Of a stretch of DNA of 64,000 bases, positions 9,744 through 20,582 are shown piece after piece. The notes below the pieces were generated by a model. That model saw nothing but the letters and a program-made list of their open reading frames with translations, ran no database searches and was not told where the DNA came from. Origin of the DNA: Pseudomonas phenolilytica (GTDB lineage: Bacteria; Pseudomonadota; Gammaproteobacteria; Pseudomonadales; Pseudomonadaceae). Location of the stretch: the NCBI RefSeq assembly GCF_021432765.1, contig NZ_CP058908.1, positions 2,938,001 through 3,002,000 on the forward strand, in the 5' to 3' direction. Each line of letters begins with the position of its first letter. The stretch's first letter is position 1. The translations under genes and the position numbers were made by a program.

Positions 9744-11021
9744 TTAACGCGGATTTTGCGGTGCGGTCGGATCGCTGGCCGGGAAGGTCTGCTCGATGGC
9801 TTCGTCGAGTTTTTCCTCCCCCTGGCCTGAGCCTGCAGCCTCGCCCCCCGAACTGGCTTGGGGCTGCAGCTCGACCTTGATCCAGCCGTTCTCGCGGCGA
9901 TCGAATGCCTCGAATGCGGCGATCGCGTCGGTCATCGGCTTGACCTGCGTAAGCACCTTGGCCGGATCGATGCGCCGTGCCTGGATCATCTCGATCAGCC
10001 GCGGGATGTACTTGCGGTGATGGCAGTTGCCCATGTTGAGGGTGAGGTTCTTGTTCATCGCCTGGCCGATGGGAAAGCGCATCGACTCCGGCGAATAGAC
10101 GCCGATGATCGACAGCGTGCCGGCCTTGGCCAGCGCCTGAACCGCCCACTCCAGCGCCTGGGATGGGGCATCGCCGGGCTGCCACTGGGCGTTGTCGTTG
10201 GGCGCCGGTGCATGGCCGGTCGGCTGCTTGCCGCAGCAGCCATGCTCGGCGTCGATACCGACGGCATCGATGGCACGATCCACGCCGATGCCGTCGGTCA
10301 GCCGCTGGAGCGTGGCGATCGGGTCCTCGCGGTTGAAATCGATGATCTCCGCACCCTGACGCTGGGCGGCGCGCAAGCGGTCAGGGTACTGGTCGATGGC
10401 GAACACGCGACCGGCACCCAGCAAGCGGGCGCTGGCGATGGCGAACAGGCCGACCGGGCCGCAGCCGAACACCGCAACGGTATCGCCCGGGCGTATTTCG
10501 GCCATCTCGGCGCCGAAATAGCCGGTGGGGAAGATGTCCGAGAGCAGGATCGCCTGATCGTCGCTGATATCCGAGGGCAGTCGCACCAGGCCGATGTTGG
10601 CGAACGGCACGCGGGCCTTTTCCGCCTGCAGGCCGTGGAACGGCCCGGTGCCGGCGGGGCCGCCGTAGAACGCCGTGCCGGCCTGCTTGCCGTTGGGGTT
10701 GGCGATGTCGCACTGCGCGAAGTAGCCGGCGCGACAGTAGGCGCAGTTGCCGCAGGCGATGGTCGACGGAATCACCACACGATCGCCGACCTGCAAGTTG
10801 CGCACATCCTCGCCGAGTTCCTCGACGATGCCGACGCCCTCATGGCCGAGGATGGTGCCCGGCTGCATGCCGCCTACGGTGCCGCGCACGAAGTGCAGGT
10901 CGGTGCCGCAGATCGCCGACGCGGTGAGACGCACGATGGCGTCGGTGGGGGCCTGAAGGCGTGGCTCGGGAACATCCTCCAGGCGAATGTCGCCGACCGC
11001 GTGATAGACAACAGCTTTCAT
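9744..11021 (-). CDS. Zinc-dependent alcohol dehydrogenase with a C-terminal FPASDP tail
   Basis: This 425-residue medium-chain dehydrogenase has catalytic zinc ligands Cys38 and His60-Glu61 (GHEGVG) and structural zinc cysteines 90, 93, 96 and 104. The NAD(P)-binding motif is AVFGCGPVGLFAI. An insert containing HGCCGKQPTGHAP resembles glutathione-independent formaldehyde-dehydrogenase-like proteins, but the substrate is unknown. The last 35 residues are an acidic, low-complexity extension ending DEAIEQTFPASDP, a motif otherwise known as a stand-alone small stress protein in pseudomonads. ATG at 11021 gives the canonical MKAVVYH start. The gene neighbourhood matches the stress-inducible block around PA2158 of P. 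aeruginosa as I remember it. Confidence 0.85.
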   Translation of the reverse strand: MKAVVYHAVGDIRLEDVPEPRLQAPTDAIVRLTASAICGTDLHFVRGTVGGMQPGTILGHEGVGIVEELGEDVRNLQVGDRVVIPSTIACGNCAYCRAGYFAQCDIANPNGKQAGTAFYGGPAGTGPFHGLQAEKARVPFANIGLVRLPSDISDDQAILLSDIFPTGYFGAEMAEIRPGDTVAVFGCGPVGLFAIASARLLGAGRVFAIDQYPDRLRAAQRQGAEIIDFNREDPIATLQRLTDGIGVDRAIDAVGIDAEHGCCGKQPTGHAPAPNDNAQWQPGDAPSQALEWAVQALAKAGTLSIIGVYSPESMRFPIGQAMNKNLTLNMGNCHHRKYIPRLIEMIQARRIDPAKVLTQVKPMTDAIAAFEAFDRRENGWIKVELQPQASSGGEAAGSGQGEEKLDEAIEQTFPASDPTAPQNPR

Positions 11022-11269
11022 AACCACTCCAGCTCGCCAGGCGCGTGGTGTGCACGGCTGCGAGTCGATGGGGCGGAGGGAACGAGCAGTTCGCGTGCTG
11101 CAGGATGAACGGCGCGATGCTCGATTCGCGGCTCCGCGGGATCGGAAGAATTCGAACGGACGTGGCGTCTTTGCCACCGCTCACATCTGTTCGGACTTTT
11201 TCCGACTGGGGCGGTTCATCTTTTTTTGCGAATGGCGTCGGCGCGCAACGACGGCCGCAGGGCGGCGGT

Positions 11270-12190
11270 TCATTCGCGTGTCAGGCTCCACGGCGGCTCG
11301 CCGGCGAAGGCCTGGACCAGGAAATCGATCATTGCCCGCACCTTGGCCGGTGGCCGACGGTCGGGCGGATAGACCGCATAGATGCCGCCCAGCGTGACGC
11401 ATGGATGGTCCAGTTCCAGCGCGACCAGCGCGCCGCTGCGCAGCGCGTGGGCGACGATGAACTGTGGCTGGTAGATCACACCCTGACCGCCGATGGCCGC
11501 GGCCAGCAGCGCCGTGCCGTTGTTAGCGACCAGATCGCCGCTGATCGCGACGCTGATATCGCCAGCGTGGCCGAACGCCCAGCGCTTGGCGCCGACCCGC
11601 GAGGACAGGCTGTAGCCCAGGCAGTTGTGCTGAGCCAGTTCGGCGACGCGGCGCGGAATGCCGCGCGCGTCGAGGTAGCTCGGTGCGGCGCAGACCTGCA
11701 GCGGGCAGTCGGCCAGGCGCCGCGCCTGCAACGGGCTGTCTTCGAGCTTGCCGATGCGCACGGCCAGGTCCCAGCCGTCATCGAGCAGGTCGACATGGCT
11801 GTCGGTCAGGCCCAGCTCCACGCGCACCGCCGGATGGCGCTGGCTGAACTGCGGCATCAGCGGAGCGATGAAGCCTACGCCGAACGACAGCGGCACGTTC
11901 ATGCGCAGCAGGCCGGTGGCCTCGATGCGCTGCGAGGCGACGCTGGCTTCGGCCTCGTCGATATCCGGCAGGATGCGCTGGCAGGCTTCCAGGTAGTCGC
12001 TGCCGGCTTCTGTGAGGCTCAGCCGGCGAGTGCTGCGGTGGAACAGTTTGACGCCCAGGCGCCGCTCCAGCGCGTCGACATGCTTGGTCGCCATCGCCGG
12101 CGACATATCCAGCTGGCGGGCGGCGCCGGACAGGCTGCCGACGCCGGCGGCGCGCACGAAAACCCGCATGCTGGTGATTCGATCGAGCAT
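11270..12190 (-). CDS. LysR-family transcriptional regulator
   Basis: The 306-residue protein has an N-terminal winged helix-turn-helix (MLDRITSMRVFVRAAG...MSPAMATKHVDALERRLGVKLF) and a periplasmic-binding-type effector domain. It is divergent from the DODA-type dioxygenase gene with 104 bases between starts, so that gene is its likeliest target. The zinc alcohol dehydrogenase follows on the same strand after 248 bases, too far to assume an operon. The effector is unknown. Confidence 0.9.
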   Translation of the reverse strand: MLDRITSMRVFVRAAGVGSLSGAARQLDMSPAMATKHVDALERRLGVKLFHRSTRRLSLTEAGSDYLEACQRILPDIDEAEASVASQRIEATGLLRMNVPLSFGVGFIAPLMPQFSQRHPAVRVELGLTDSHVDLLDDGWDLAVRIGKLEDSPLQARRLADCPLQVCAAPSYLDARGIPRRVAELAQHNCLGYSLSSRVGAKRWAFGHAGDISVAISGDLVANNGTALLAAAIGGQGVIYQPQFIVAHALRSGALVALELDHPCVTLGGIYAVYPPDRRPPAKVRAMIDFLVQAFAGEPPWSLTRE

Positions 12191-12294
12191 CTCGGCTCCT
12201 ACTCAGGGTAATAAGTGTTCTCTTCAAACGACACGTTCTCACACGCCTGACTGTAGTCCATGCTGGTGCCTACTTTCATTTGCGGAGTAGCAGC

Positions 12295-13131
12295 ATGACC
12301 GATGTCATCGTCTCGTCCCCGGCGCGGCGCATGCCGACGCTGTTCGTTCCGCACGGCGCCGGCCCCTGTTTCTTCATGGACTGGAACCCGCCGACCGCAT
12401 GGAACGCCATGGCCGACTTCCTCAAGGGCGTCGCCGCCACGCTGCCGGCTCGCCCGCGCGCGATCCTGATGGTGTCGGCGCACTGGCTGCAGCCGGCCTT
12501 CAGCGTCACCGGCGCGGCGCGGCCGGAACTGATCTACGACTACTCCGGCTTTCCCGCGCACACCTACGAGCTGCGCTATCCGGCGCCGGGCGAGCCGCAA
12601 CTGGCGGCGCGCGTGGCGACGCTGCTCGGCCAGGCGACGCTGGCGCATGTCACGGACCCGCAGCGCGGCTTCGACCATGGCATGTTCATCCCGCTGAAGC
12701 TGATGTTCCCGGAGGCGGACATTCCGGTGGTGCAGCTGTCGCTGCGCAGCGATCTCGATCCGCAGGCGCACCTCGACGCCGGCCGCGCGCTGGAGCCGTT
12801 GCGCGACGAGGGTGTGCTGATCGTCGGCAGCGGCATGAGCTTTCACAATATGCGCGGCTACGGCGATGCGCGCTTCACGCCGATCTCCGCCGAATTCGAT
12901 CACTGGCTGAGCGCCGCGGTCGAAGCCGCACCGGCACAGCGCGACGTCGCGTTGCAGCATTGGGAGCAGGCGCCATCGGCGCGGCTCTGTCATCCGGCAC
13001 GCGCCGAGGAACACCTGCTGCCGCTGCTGGTCGCCGCCGGAGCGGCGGGGCAGTCTCGCGGGCGCAAGCTGTTCGGCGACCGGGTCATGGAGACCGAGCT
13101 ATCGGCATACGGTTTTGGTTACGACGACTGA
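12295..13131 (+). CDS. DODA-type extradiol ring-cleavage dioxygenase (YgiD-like)
   Basis: The 278-residue protein matches the class III extradiol/4,5-DOPA dioxygenase family. FVPHGAGPC supplies a His ligand, SAHWLQ a second, and RGFDHGMFIPL and HNM further metal- and substrate-site residues. These enzymes open aromatic ring diols with Fe(II) or, in the YgiD branch, bind Zn. ATG at 12295 is preceded by GCGGAG about 8 bases upstream. It is divergent from a LysR regulator. Just downstream lies the relic of a dehydrogenase gene. Confidence 0.88.
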   Translation: MTDVIVSSPARRMPTLFVPHGAGPCFFMDWNPPTAWNAMADFLKGVAATLPARPRAILMVSAHWLQPAFSVTGAARPELIYDYSGFPAHTYELRYPAPGEPQLAARVATLLGQATLAHVTDPQRGFDHGMFIPLKLMFPEADIPVVQLSLRSDLDPQAHLDAGRALEPLRDEGVLIVGSGMSFHNMRGYGDARFTPISAEFDHWLSAAVEAAPAQRDVALQHWEQAPSARLCHPARAEEHLLPLLVAAGAAGQSRGRKLFGDRVMETELSAYGFGYDD

Positions 13132-13141
13132 GGAGCAGGCA

Positions 13142-13270
13142 ATGCAATCGATCTATCGGGCAGGAAGGCCATCGTCATTGGCCAGGCCAGAGCGGGCGCC
13201 TGCGTGGCGCTGGTGGGCCGTGGCCAAGGGCGCCAGCGCGAAGAGCAGGACGGCACTCGGTGTCCAAGGA
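13142..13270 (+). pseudogene. Relic of a short-chain dehydrogenase/reductase gene
   Basis: ATGCA at 13142 is followed one base out of frame by codons from 13147 reading IDLSGRKAIVIG, then QARAGACVALVGRGQG. This is the start of a typical SDR (MQIDLSGRKA-V-TG...GLARAGA-V-LVGRGQ). A single base is missing after the second codon, the glycine-rich TGxxxGIG nucleotide-binding loop has been deleted, and everything beyond about residue 45 is gone. AGGAG lies just upstream of the old start, so it was once the second gene after the dioxygenase. Confidence 0.65.
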
Positions 13271-13277
13271 GGCATCG

Positions 13278-14138
13278 TTGAACGCATCGCCTGAACTGCA
13301 ATACCCGTGCAGCAGCGCCGCCACGGTGGCGACCGCCAATCCGTCGCGGCTGATCAACCGGCTGTGCAAGCACTGGGCGCACAAGTTTCCGGTGCGCCAC
13401 GACGAGCAGGGCGGCGAGATCACGCTCGGCATCGGCGAGTGTCGCTTGCGCGCCGCCGAGGCTGGCTTGGAGGTCCGCCTGCACGCCGCCAACCCCGCAC
13501 AGCTGCGACAGCTGCAACAGGTGGTCGCCGACCATCTGCTGCGCATGGCGTCCGGCGAGGCCCTGGCATTCGCCTGGCACGCCGGCGTCGGCGCGGCACC
13601 GAGCGAGGAGCCAAACGGGCTGCATGACACGCGAGAACGCTACGGCAGGATCAGCCGTGGCTTCCATTGGCTGATGGCCGGGCTGATCGTCTGGCAGTTC
13701 CTCAAGCTCGGCGACCGCATCGACGAAGGCGAGCACTGGATCGGCCAGACGCTGGTGCCCTGGCACATCTCCATCGGCGCCTTGCTGCTGGTGCTGGTGG
13801 TGCTGCGCGTGGTCTGGGCCTCGACCCAGCGCGGCAAACGTCCGCTGCCGGCTCCGGCCACGGCTGCGCTGGTCAAGGGCGGCCATCTGGCGCTGTACGC
13901 GTGCATGCTGTTGCTGCCGGTCAGCGGCATCCTGTTCATGCTCGGCAATGGCTACGGGCTGGAGGTGTTCGGCGTGCAGCTGGCGGCGAAAGGGCCGGAA
14001 ATCGCCTGGGCGGCGTCGCTGGGTAGCGTCCATTCGCCGCTCGCCTGGCTGACGGTGCTGCTGGTGGTCGGCCACGCCGGTATCGCGCTGCTGCATCACC
14101 TCGTCCGGCGTGACGGTGTGCTGCAACGCATGCTGTGA
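13278..14138 (+). CDS. DUF2218-cytochrome b561 fusion protein
   Basis: The start is TTG at 13278, supported by AAGGAGG 7 bases before it; the open frame upstream of this belongs to no recognisable protein. The 286-residue product has an N-terminal DUF2218 domain (about residues 10-100: SRLINRLCKHWAHKF, ITLGIGECRLRA, DHLLRMA) fused to a four-helix di-haem cytochrome b561 (about 115-286). Candidate haem ligands are the His in ISRGFHWLMAG, VPWHISIGA, GGHLALYAC and VVGHAGIALLHHL. Bacterial b561 proteins move electrons within the inner membrane, often to superoxide or from ubiquinol. DUF2218 proteins are commonly small free proteins linked to iron or siderophore loci. Its role here is unknown. Confidence 0.8.
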   Translation: MNASPELQYPCSSAATVATANPSRLINRLCKHWAHKFPVRHDEQGGEITLGIGECRLRAAEAGLEVRLHAANPAQLRQLQQVVADHLLRMASGEALAFAWHAGVGAAPSEEPNGLHDTRERYGRISRGFHWLMAGLIVWQFLKLGDRIDEGEHWIGQTLVPWHISIGALLLVLVVLRVVWASTQRGKRPLPAPATAALVKGGHLALYACMLLLPVSGILFMLGNGYGLEVFGVQLAAKGPEIAWAASLGSVHSPLAWLTVLLVVGHAGIALLHHLVRRDGVLQRML

Positions 14139-14141
14139 ACG

Positions 14142-15011
14142 CTACGGCTCACTCATCGCGAAGTTCGGCAGCGAATCGACCGGCTGGGCGAAACGGAAGG
14201 GGATGGACGCGAGTTCGTCCCCGACTTTTTTCTGCACCACGAAATGCAGGTGCGGCCCGGTACTGCGTCCGGTGTTGCCGGATTCGCCGAGACGCGTGCC
14301 GACCTTGACCTGCTGTCCGGGGCGAACCTGCAATGAGCCGCGACGCAGGTGCAGGTAGGCACTGTGGGTGCCGTCGGCATGCTCGATGCGCACGTAGTTG
14401 CCGGCCGGATCGGGAAAGCGCCCGCGCTGGCCGTCGCGCACCTTCACCACCGTCCCGGCGCGCGCCGCGACGATCGGCGTGCCCACCGGCATGGCGATAT
14501 CCACCGCATAGCGGCCTTTGGTGGTGTTGTGGCTGTAGTCGCCGCCGGCGCCCTGGGAGATGCGGAACGGCCCGCCTTTCCAGGGCAGGGCATAGGCGTG
14601 CCCGCCGATGTGGCCGCCGGCCATGCGGCGCGCCGGATCGGGCGCATAGATCATTCCGTAGCTGAAACTGTGGCGGTACATCAGCGGATAGCCGACCTGC
14701 CGCTTGACCAGCGTCGCCACGCGCAGCTGGCTGCGCGGCGGCACCGTCTTGCGGATCACGCCGTCGCGCAGCCCCGCCACGTTGACCAACCGGCTCAGAC
14801 GCAGCGTGGCTTCGACCGGCACGTCCAGCTCGTTGCGCACATCCAGCACCTTGCCGGAGCGCGTCGGGTTGACCAGCAGGCGCACCGTGGCGGCGCGATG
14901 GCTCGGAACTTCGATGGGTTTCGCTGCGCCGCTGGCCGTGGCGGCGCTCGGTGCGAGCGTGGTGCCCAGCGAGAGCAGCAGCGCCAGGGCTAGGGGTGGG
15001 ATTGCGTACAT
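14142..15011 (-). CDS. M23 family (LytM-type) metallopeptidase
   Basis: The 289-residue protein has a signal peptide (MYAIPPLALALLLSLGTTLA) and a C-terminal LytM domain. Zinc ligands are His161 and Asp171 (SHNTTKGRYAVD) and His256 of the HLH motif at 254-256; His221 completes the active site. The catalytic set is intact, so this should be an active peptidoglycan endopeptidase in the periplasm. The middle section is a beta-rich prodomain-like region. ATG at 15011 was chosen because the 32 residues upstream are Arg/Pro-rich and would precede the signal peptide. It converges on the b561 fusion gene with 3 bases between stops. Confidence 0.88.
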   Translation of the reverse strand: MYAIPPLALALLLSLGTTLAPSAATASGAAKPIEVPSHRAATVRLLVNPTRSGKVLDVRNELDVPVEATLRLSRLVNVAGLRDGVIRKTVPPRSQLRVATLVKRQVGYPLMYRHSFSYGMIYAPDPARRMAGGHIGGHAYALPWKGGPFRISQGAGGDYSHNTTKGRYAVDIAMPVGTPIVAARAGTVVKVRDGQRGRFPDPAGNYVRIEHADGTHSAYLHLRRGSLQVRPGQQVKVGTRLGESGNTGRSTGPHLHFVVQKKVGDELASIPFRFAQPVDSLPNFAMSEP

Positions 15012-15204
15012 GGGCCTGTGATCCGTCACGAAATAAAGGACTGTTCGCCTGCGCCTGGCAGGTGAATCGGGTGGTCGCCACGGCGTTCGAGGGCGCGAGG
15101 CGGCCACAGGTTCACTGCCATACGTCGTGAAGCGGTTTCAGCCAGTGGCGCGCGGAACGTCGAGCGGGCTGACCGACCCGCTCATCCGCGCGTCCGGCGC
15201 CGGC

Positions 15205-17358
<2,154 letters not shown>

Positions 17359-17390
17359 GGAAACTCCGTGATTGGCGCATGAAATAACGG

Positions 17391-17413
17391 CCCGGCCGGA
17401 CAGGCTGGCCGGG
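17391..17413. repeat. Inverted repeat between DUF2934 gene and glgX
   Basis: CCCGGCC (17391-17397) pairs with GGCCGGG (17407-17413) over a 9-base loop. There is no T tract in the direction of transcription, so it could be a weak attenuator or mRNA-stabilising hairpin. Confidence 0.35.
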
Positions 17414-17439
17414 ACACTGCAGCGGCTGCGGGACGCCTG

Positions 17440-17775
17440 TCAGGCGTCTTTCTTGGCCCGCGGGCTGCGCGGTTTCTTAGCTGATTGCGGCGTCGGTTGG
17501 GCCGCATCGGCGGCCGCCGGGCTGGCGGCTTTCTTCGTCGTCGCGCGTGCGGCGCGTGGCTTGCTGGCTGGCGCGCCGGCGCCGGCTGCCACCTCGGTGG
17601 GTTTGGTGGCCGGCTTGCGGGCACGGCTGGCCAGCTTGGCGCTGGGTGCGCTCTGCTGCGCCTCCACCAGCTTGCGTGCCATTTCCCAATGGCGCTCCTC
17701 CTGGCCGTGCGGACAGCCCTCGGATTGCCAGATCTGATAGGCGAATTCGCGGATGCGTTGTTCTTCTGGGTTCAT
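17440..17775 (-). CDS. DUF2934 protein with basic, histone-H1-like tail
   Basis: The 111-residue protein has a DUF2934 head (MNPEEQRIREFAYQIWQSEG, then CPHGQEERHWEMA, about residues 1-35). The tail of roughly 65 residues is Ala, Lys, Pro and Arg-rich (ARKPATKPTE, ATTKKAASPAAAD, KKPRSPRAKK). The same gene lies between treY and glgX in P. aeruginosa (PA2161, from memory). The tail resembles DNA-binding AlgP/H1-type repeats, but nucleic-acid binding is inference. ATG at 17775 overlaps the treY stop by 4 bases and has AGGAG upstream. Confidence 0.85.
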   Translation of the reverse strand: MNPEEQRIREFAYQIWQSEGCPHGQEERHWEMARKLVEAQQSAPSAKLASRARKPATKPTEVAAGAGAPASKPRAARATTKKAASPAAADAAQPTPQSAKKPRSPRAKKDA

Positions 17776-20582
17776 TGTTCGGATTCTCCTGATGACCATC
17801 CGGTTGTGTGCAGGACCTCTACCGACAGCTCGTCGAGTACCTGCGCCACGCTCAAGCCGGCTCGTTGGAATGTGACTGCGGTTGAAGAAAAAAGTCGCTG
17901 CAGCGGCCGACCGTCCAGCGCTTCGGGCAAAACCACGCGGGTATCGCCCCAGCGATCGGCGGCGATGCGCGGCAGCGGGCTGCCGTCCAGCAGGGCGCTA
18001 CTCAGGCGCGGGACCAGCACCACCAGCCAGTCGCCATCCGCCTCGCGGGCGAAGGCGAGCAGATGCTCGGCCTGCGCGCCCTCGACCGCCAGCGGCTGGT
18101 AGCGCCCGCCGGTGAACAGCTGCGGCCGGGCGAGGCGCAGGTTCAGCGTGCGCGCGATCAGCCATTGCTTGATGCGGCCGTCATGCCAGGCGGCCAGCAG
18201 CTCGGCGGACGGGGCGTCAGGGTCGAAGCTGGCGCGGCGGGCGGCGAAGTCCACCGGCCGGCGGTTGTCCGGGTCGACCAGACTGAAGTCCCAGTAATCG
18301 GCGCCCTGGTAGAGGTCCGGTACGCCGGGCGTGGTCATGCGCAGCAGCGTCTGGGCGAGGCTGTTGAGCGCGCCGGCGGGCGCCAGTTCGAGCGCCGCGG
18401 CGGCGATGGCCTGACGCAGGCGGGCGTCATTGCCCAGCAGCAGGCGTTCGACGTACTGCTGACAGGCGCCTTCATACGCCTCGTTGGGCGCGGCCCAGGT
18501 GCTGCGTAGCTTGGCTTCGCGCACGGCCTTGCGCTGCCATTGCAGGATGCGTTCGCAGTAGCCACTCAGGCCTTCGCGATCATCCGCGCGCAGCTCCAGC
18601 GGCCAGCTGCCGAGCAGGGTCTGGATCAGCAGCAGCTCGTCGGCAGGCGAGGGGGCCAGACCATCGTCCAGTGGCTGCAACAGGTCGGCGGCCAGCGCGC
18701 GCCATTCCTGCACCTTGCCAGCGAACCAGTGCGCGCGTTCGCTGAGTACGGCGATGCGCGCGCGGGTGTCTTCGCCGCGTTTGTGGTCGTGGGTGGCGGT
18801 GGTCAGCAGGTTGTGCGGCAGGTGCTCGGCGCGCTGCATGCATTCGGCGTGGAAGTCGGCCGGCGAGGCGCTGAAGCGTTGCGGATCGAAGCCGACGTCG
18901 TTGCGCGACAGCAGCACCGCGGAACGGTAGCAGGCGGTGTCCTCCACCGCCTTGGCTGCCGCGGGTGAGGTGAGCTGTTGGAAGCGTGCACAGACGTAGC
19001 GGCGCAGCTTGCGCTGTGGCCCCGGTGGCAGATCGCGCAGGCTTTCACCGCCCAGCCAGCGCTGCAGGTGCTCGAGCAGCGGCCAGTCGCTTTCACCCAG
19101 CGTGGTGCGCGCGCCTTCCAGCGCCTGCTGGAAGAACGGCTCGTCGGCCGCGCGCCGGCCCGGCGCGGCGATGTAGGTGCGGTAGACCGGGAAGTGCACG
19201 ATCAGCTCCAGCAACGCGCGGCGAATCTGCCCGAGGGTGATGTCGCGGGTCATCACGTCGCCGCGCGCCACCTGCAGCAGCGCCTGCGCCACGGCCTCGA
19301 AATCACCCGCCAGCGGCCCGGTGAGCACCAGCTGGCGTGCCTGCCGGGCTTCGTCGAGGAAGTCCGCCGGGCGTCCGCTGGTGTCGCTCCAGAGCGCGCA
19401 AAGCGGCGCCTGCCCGGCCGGGTCGTGCTGGAGCAGCGATACCTGGTTCATGAATTCATAACCGGTGGTGCCGTCCACGCCCCAGTCGTCGTGCAGATGC
19501 TCGCCGGCGGCGAGGATCTTCTCCACATAGATCGGCACGTGATCCTGCGCTGCCTCGGGTGGCCGCGCGGCGTTCAGCCGGTCGACCCGACGGCGCAGGC
19601 GCCGGCAGTAGCCGCGCGGGTCGGCGAGGCCATCGATGTGATCGATGCGCAGGCCGTCCACCAGACCGTCGGCCAGCAGCTGGAAGACCTTCGCGTGGGT
19701 CTGCTCGAACACCACCGGGCGCTCGACGCGCAGGCCGCCCAGCTCGTTGATGTCGAAGAAGCGCCGCCAGTTGATGTCGTCGGCGGCGGTGCGCCAGCTC
19801 GCCAGCCGGTAATGCTGGCGTTCGAGCAGCGCGTGCAGGCGCTGGAAGCCCTCGGCGTTAGTCGCGTCGTAGCGGGACAGAGCCTGCTCCAGCTGCTGGC
19901 GGGTATCGGCGTCCTCGAGCTGCTGGGCGAGGTCCGCGCGCAACCTTTGCGCGGCAAGGTAGGGCGCCGGCTCGGTCTTCAGTGCATCGAAATGCTGGGC
20001 CAGCGCGCGCAGCTGCGGGTGTTCGGTCTGGCGCAGCACTTCGCCGTAACTCGGTGGTGTCAGCGGGAAACGGTGTTCATAGTGCTCGGCGTAGAGCGCG
20101 CCGTTCTCCACGTCCAGACGCAGCACGACGTTGCCTTGCTGCAGCGCTTCGCCGTAGTCGCTGCCGAGAAAGGGCACCAGCAGCTGCCCTTCGAGCAGCG
20201 GGTCGGGCGAATTCCATTCGATGTCGTAGAACTGTGCATAGGGGCTGCGCTTGCCCCATTCGAGCACGTCCAGCCACCAGGGGTTGCCGGCGCCGCCGAC
20301 CGCCATGTGGTTGGAAACGATGTCGAGGATCAGCCCCATGCCGCGTGCCCGCAGTGCCTCGACCAAGCGACGCAGCGCCGCCTCGCCGCCCAGCTCGGGA
20401 TTGATGCGGGTCGGGTCGATCACGTCGTAGCCGTGCATCGAGCCGGGGCGGGCGGTCAGCAACGGCGAGGCGTACAGATGGCTGATGCCGAGTGCGGCGA
20501 AGTAGTCGACCAGCGCGGTGGCGTCGTCGAGGGTGAAGTCGCGGTGGAACTGCAGGCGCAGCGTGGCAGTGAGCGGCTTCAT
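17772..20582 (-). CDS. treY: Malto-oligosyltrehalose synthase TreY
   Basis: The 936-residue GH13_26 enzyme converts the reducing-end alpha-1,4 bond of maltodextrins into an alpha,alpha-1,1 bond. The start TATLRLQFHRDFTLDDA and then YASPLLTARPGSMHGYDVID are classic TreY. GLRIDHIDGLADPRGY carries the nucleophile, YVEKILAAGE the acid/base, and TTATHDHKRGEDTRAR the transition-state Asp. It overlaps malQ upstream and the DUF2934 gene downstream by 4 bases each. TreY works with TreZ, encoded two genes upstream, to release trehalose from glycogen-derived chains. Confidence 0.95.
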   Translation of the reverse strand: MKPLTATLRLQFHRDFTLDDATALVDYFAALGISHLYASPLLTARPGSMHGYDVIDPTRINPELGGEAALRRLVEALRARGMGLILDIVSNHMAVGGAGNPWWLDVLEWGKRSPYAQFYDIEWNSPDPLLEGQLLVPFLGSDYGEALQQGNVVLRLDVENGALYAEHYEHRFPLTPPSYGEVLRQTEHPQLRALAQHFDALKTEPAPYLAAQRLRADLAQQLEDADTRQQLEQALSRYDATNAEGFQRLHALLERQHYRLASWRTAADDINWRRFFDINELGGLRVERPVVFEQTHAKVFQLLADGLVDGLRIDHIDGLADPRGYCRRLRRRVDRLNAARPPEAAQDHVPIYVEKILAAGEHLHDDWGVDGTTGYEFMNQVSLLQHDPAGQAPLCALWSDTSGRPADFLDEARQARQLVLTGPLAGDFEAVAQALLQVARGDVMTRDITLGQIRRALLELIVHFPVYRTYIAAPGRRAADEPFFQQALEGARTTLGESDWPLLEHLQRWLGGESLRDLPPGPQRKLRRYVCARFQQLTSPAAAKAVEDTACYRSAVLLSRNDVGFDPQRFSASPADFHAECMQRAEHLPHNLLTTATHDHKRGEDTRARIAVLSERAHWFAGKVQEWRALAADLLQPLDDGLAPSPADELLLIQTLLGSWPLELRADDREGLSGYCERILQWQRKAVREAKLRSTWAAPNEAYEGACQQYVERLLLGNDARLRQAIAAAALELAPAGALNSLAQTLLRMTTPGVPDLYQGADYWDFSLVDPDNRRPVDFAARRASFDPDAPSAELLAAWHDGRIKQWLIARTLNLRLARPQLFTGGRYQPLAVEGAQAEHLLAFAREADGDWLVVLVPRLSSALLDGSPLPRIAADRWGDTRVVLPEALDGRPLQRLFSSTAVTFQRAGLSVAQVLDELSVEVLHTTGWSSGESEQ

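Noticed and set aside
12399..13277. Upstream part of the open frame running into the DUF2218-b561 gene
   Set aside because: It overlaps the dioxygenase gene in another frame and is Arg/Ala-rich; AAGGAGG and the TTG at 13278 mark the true start.
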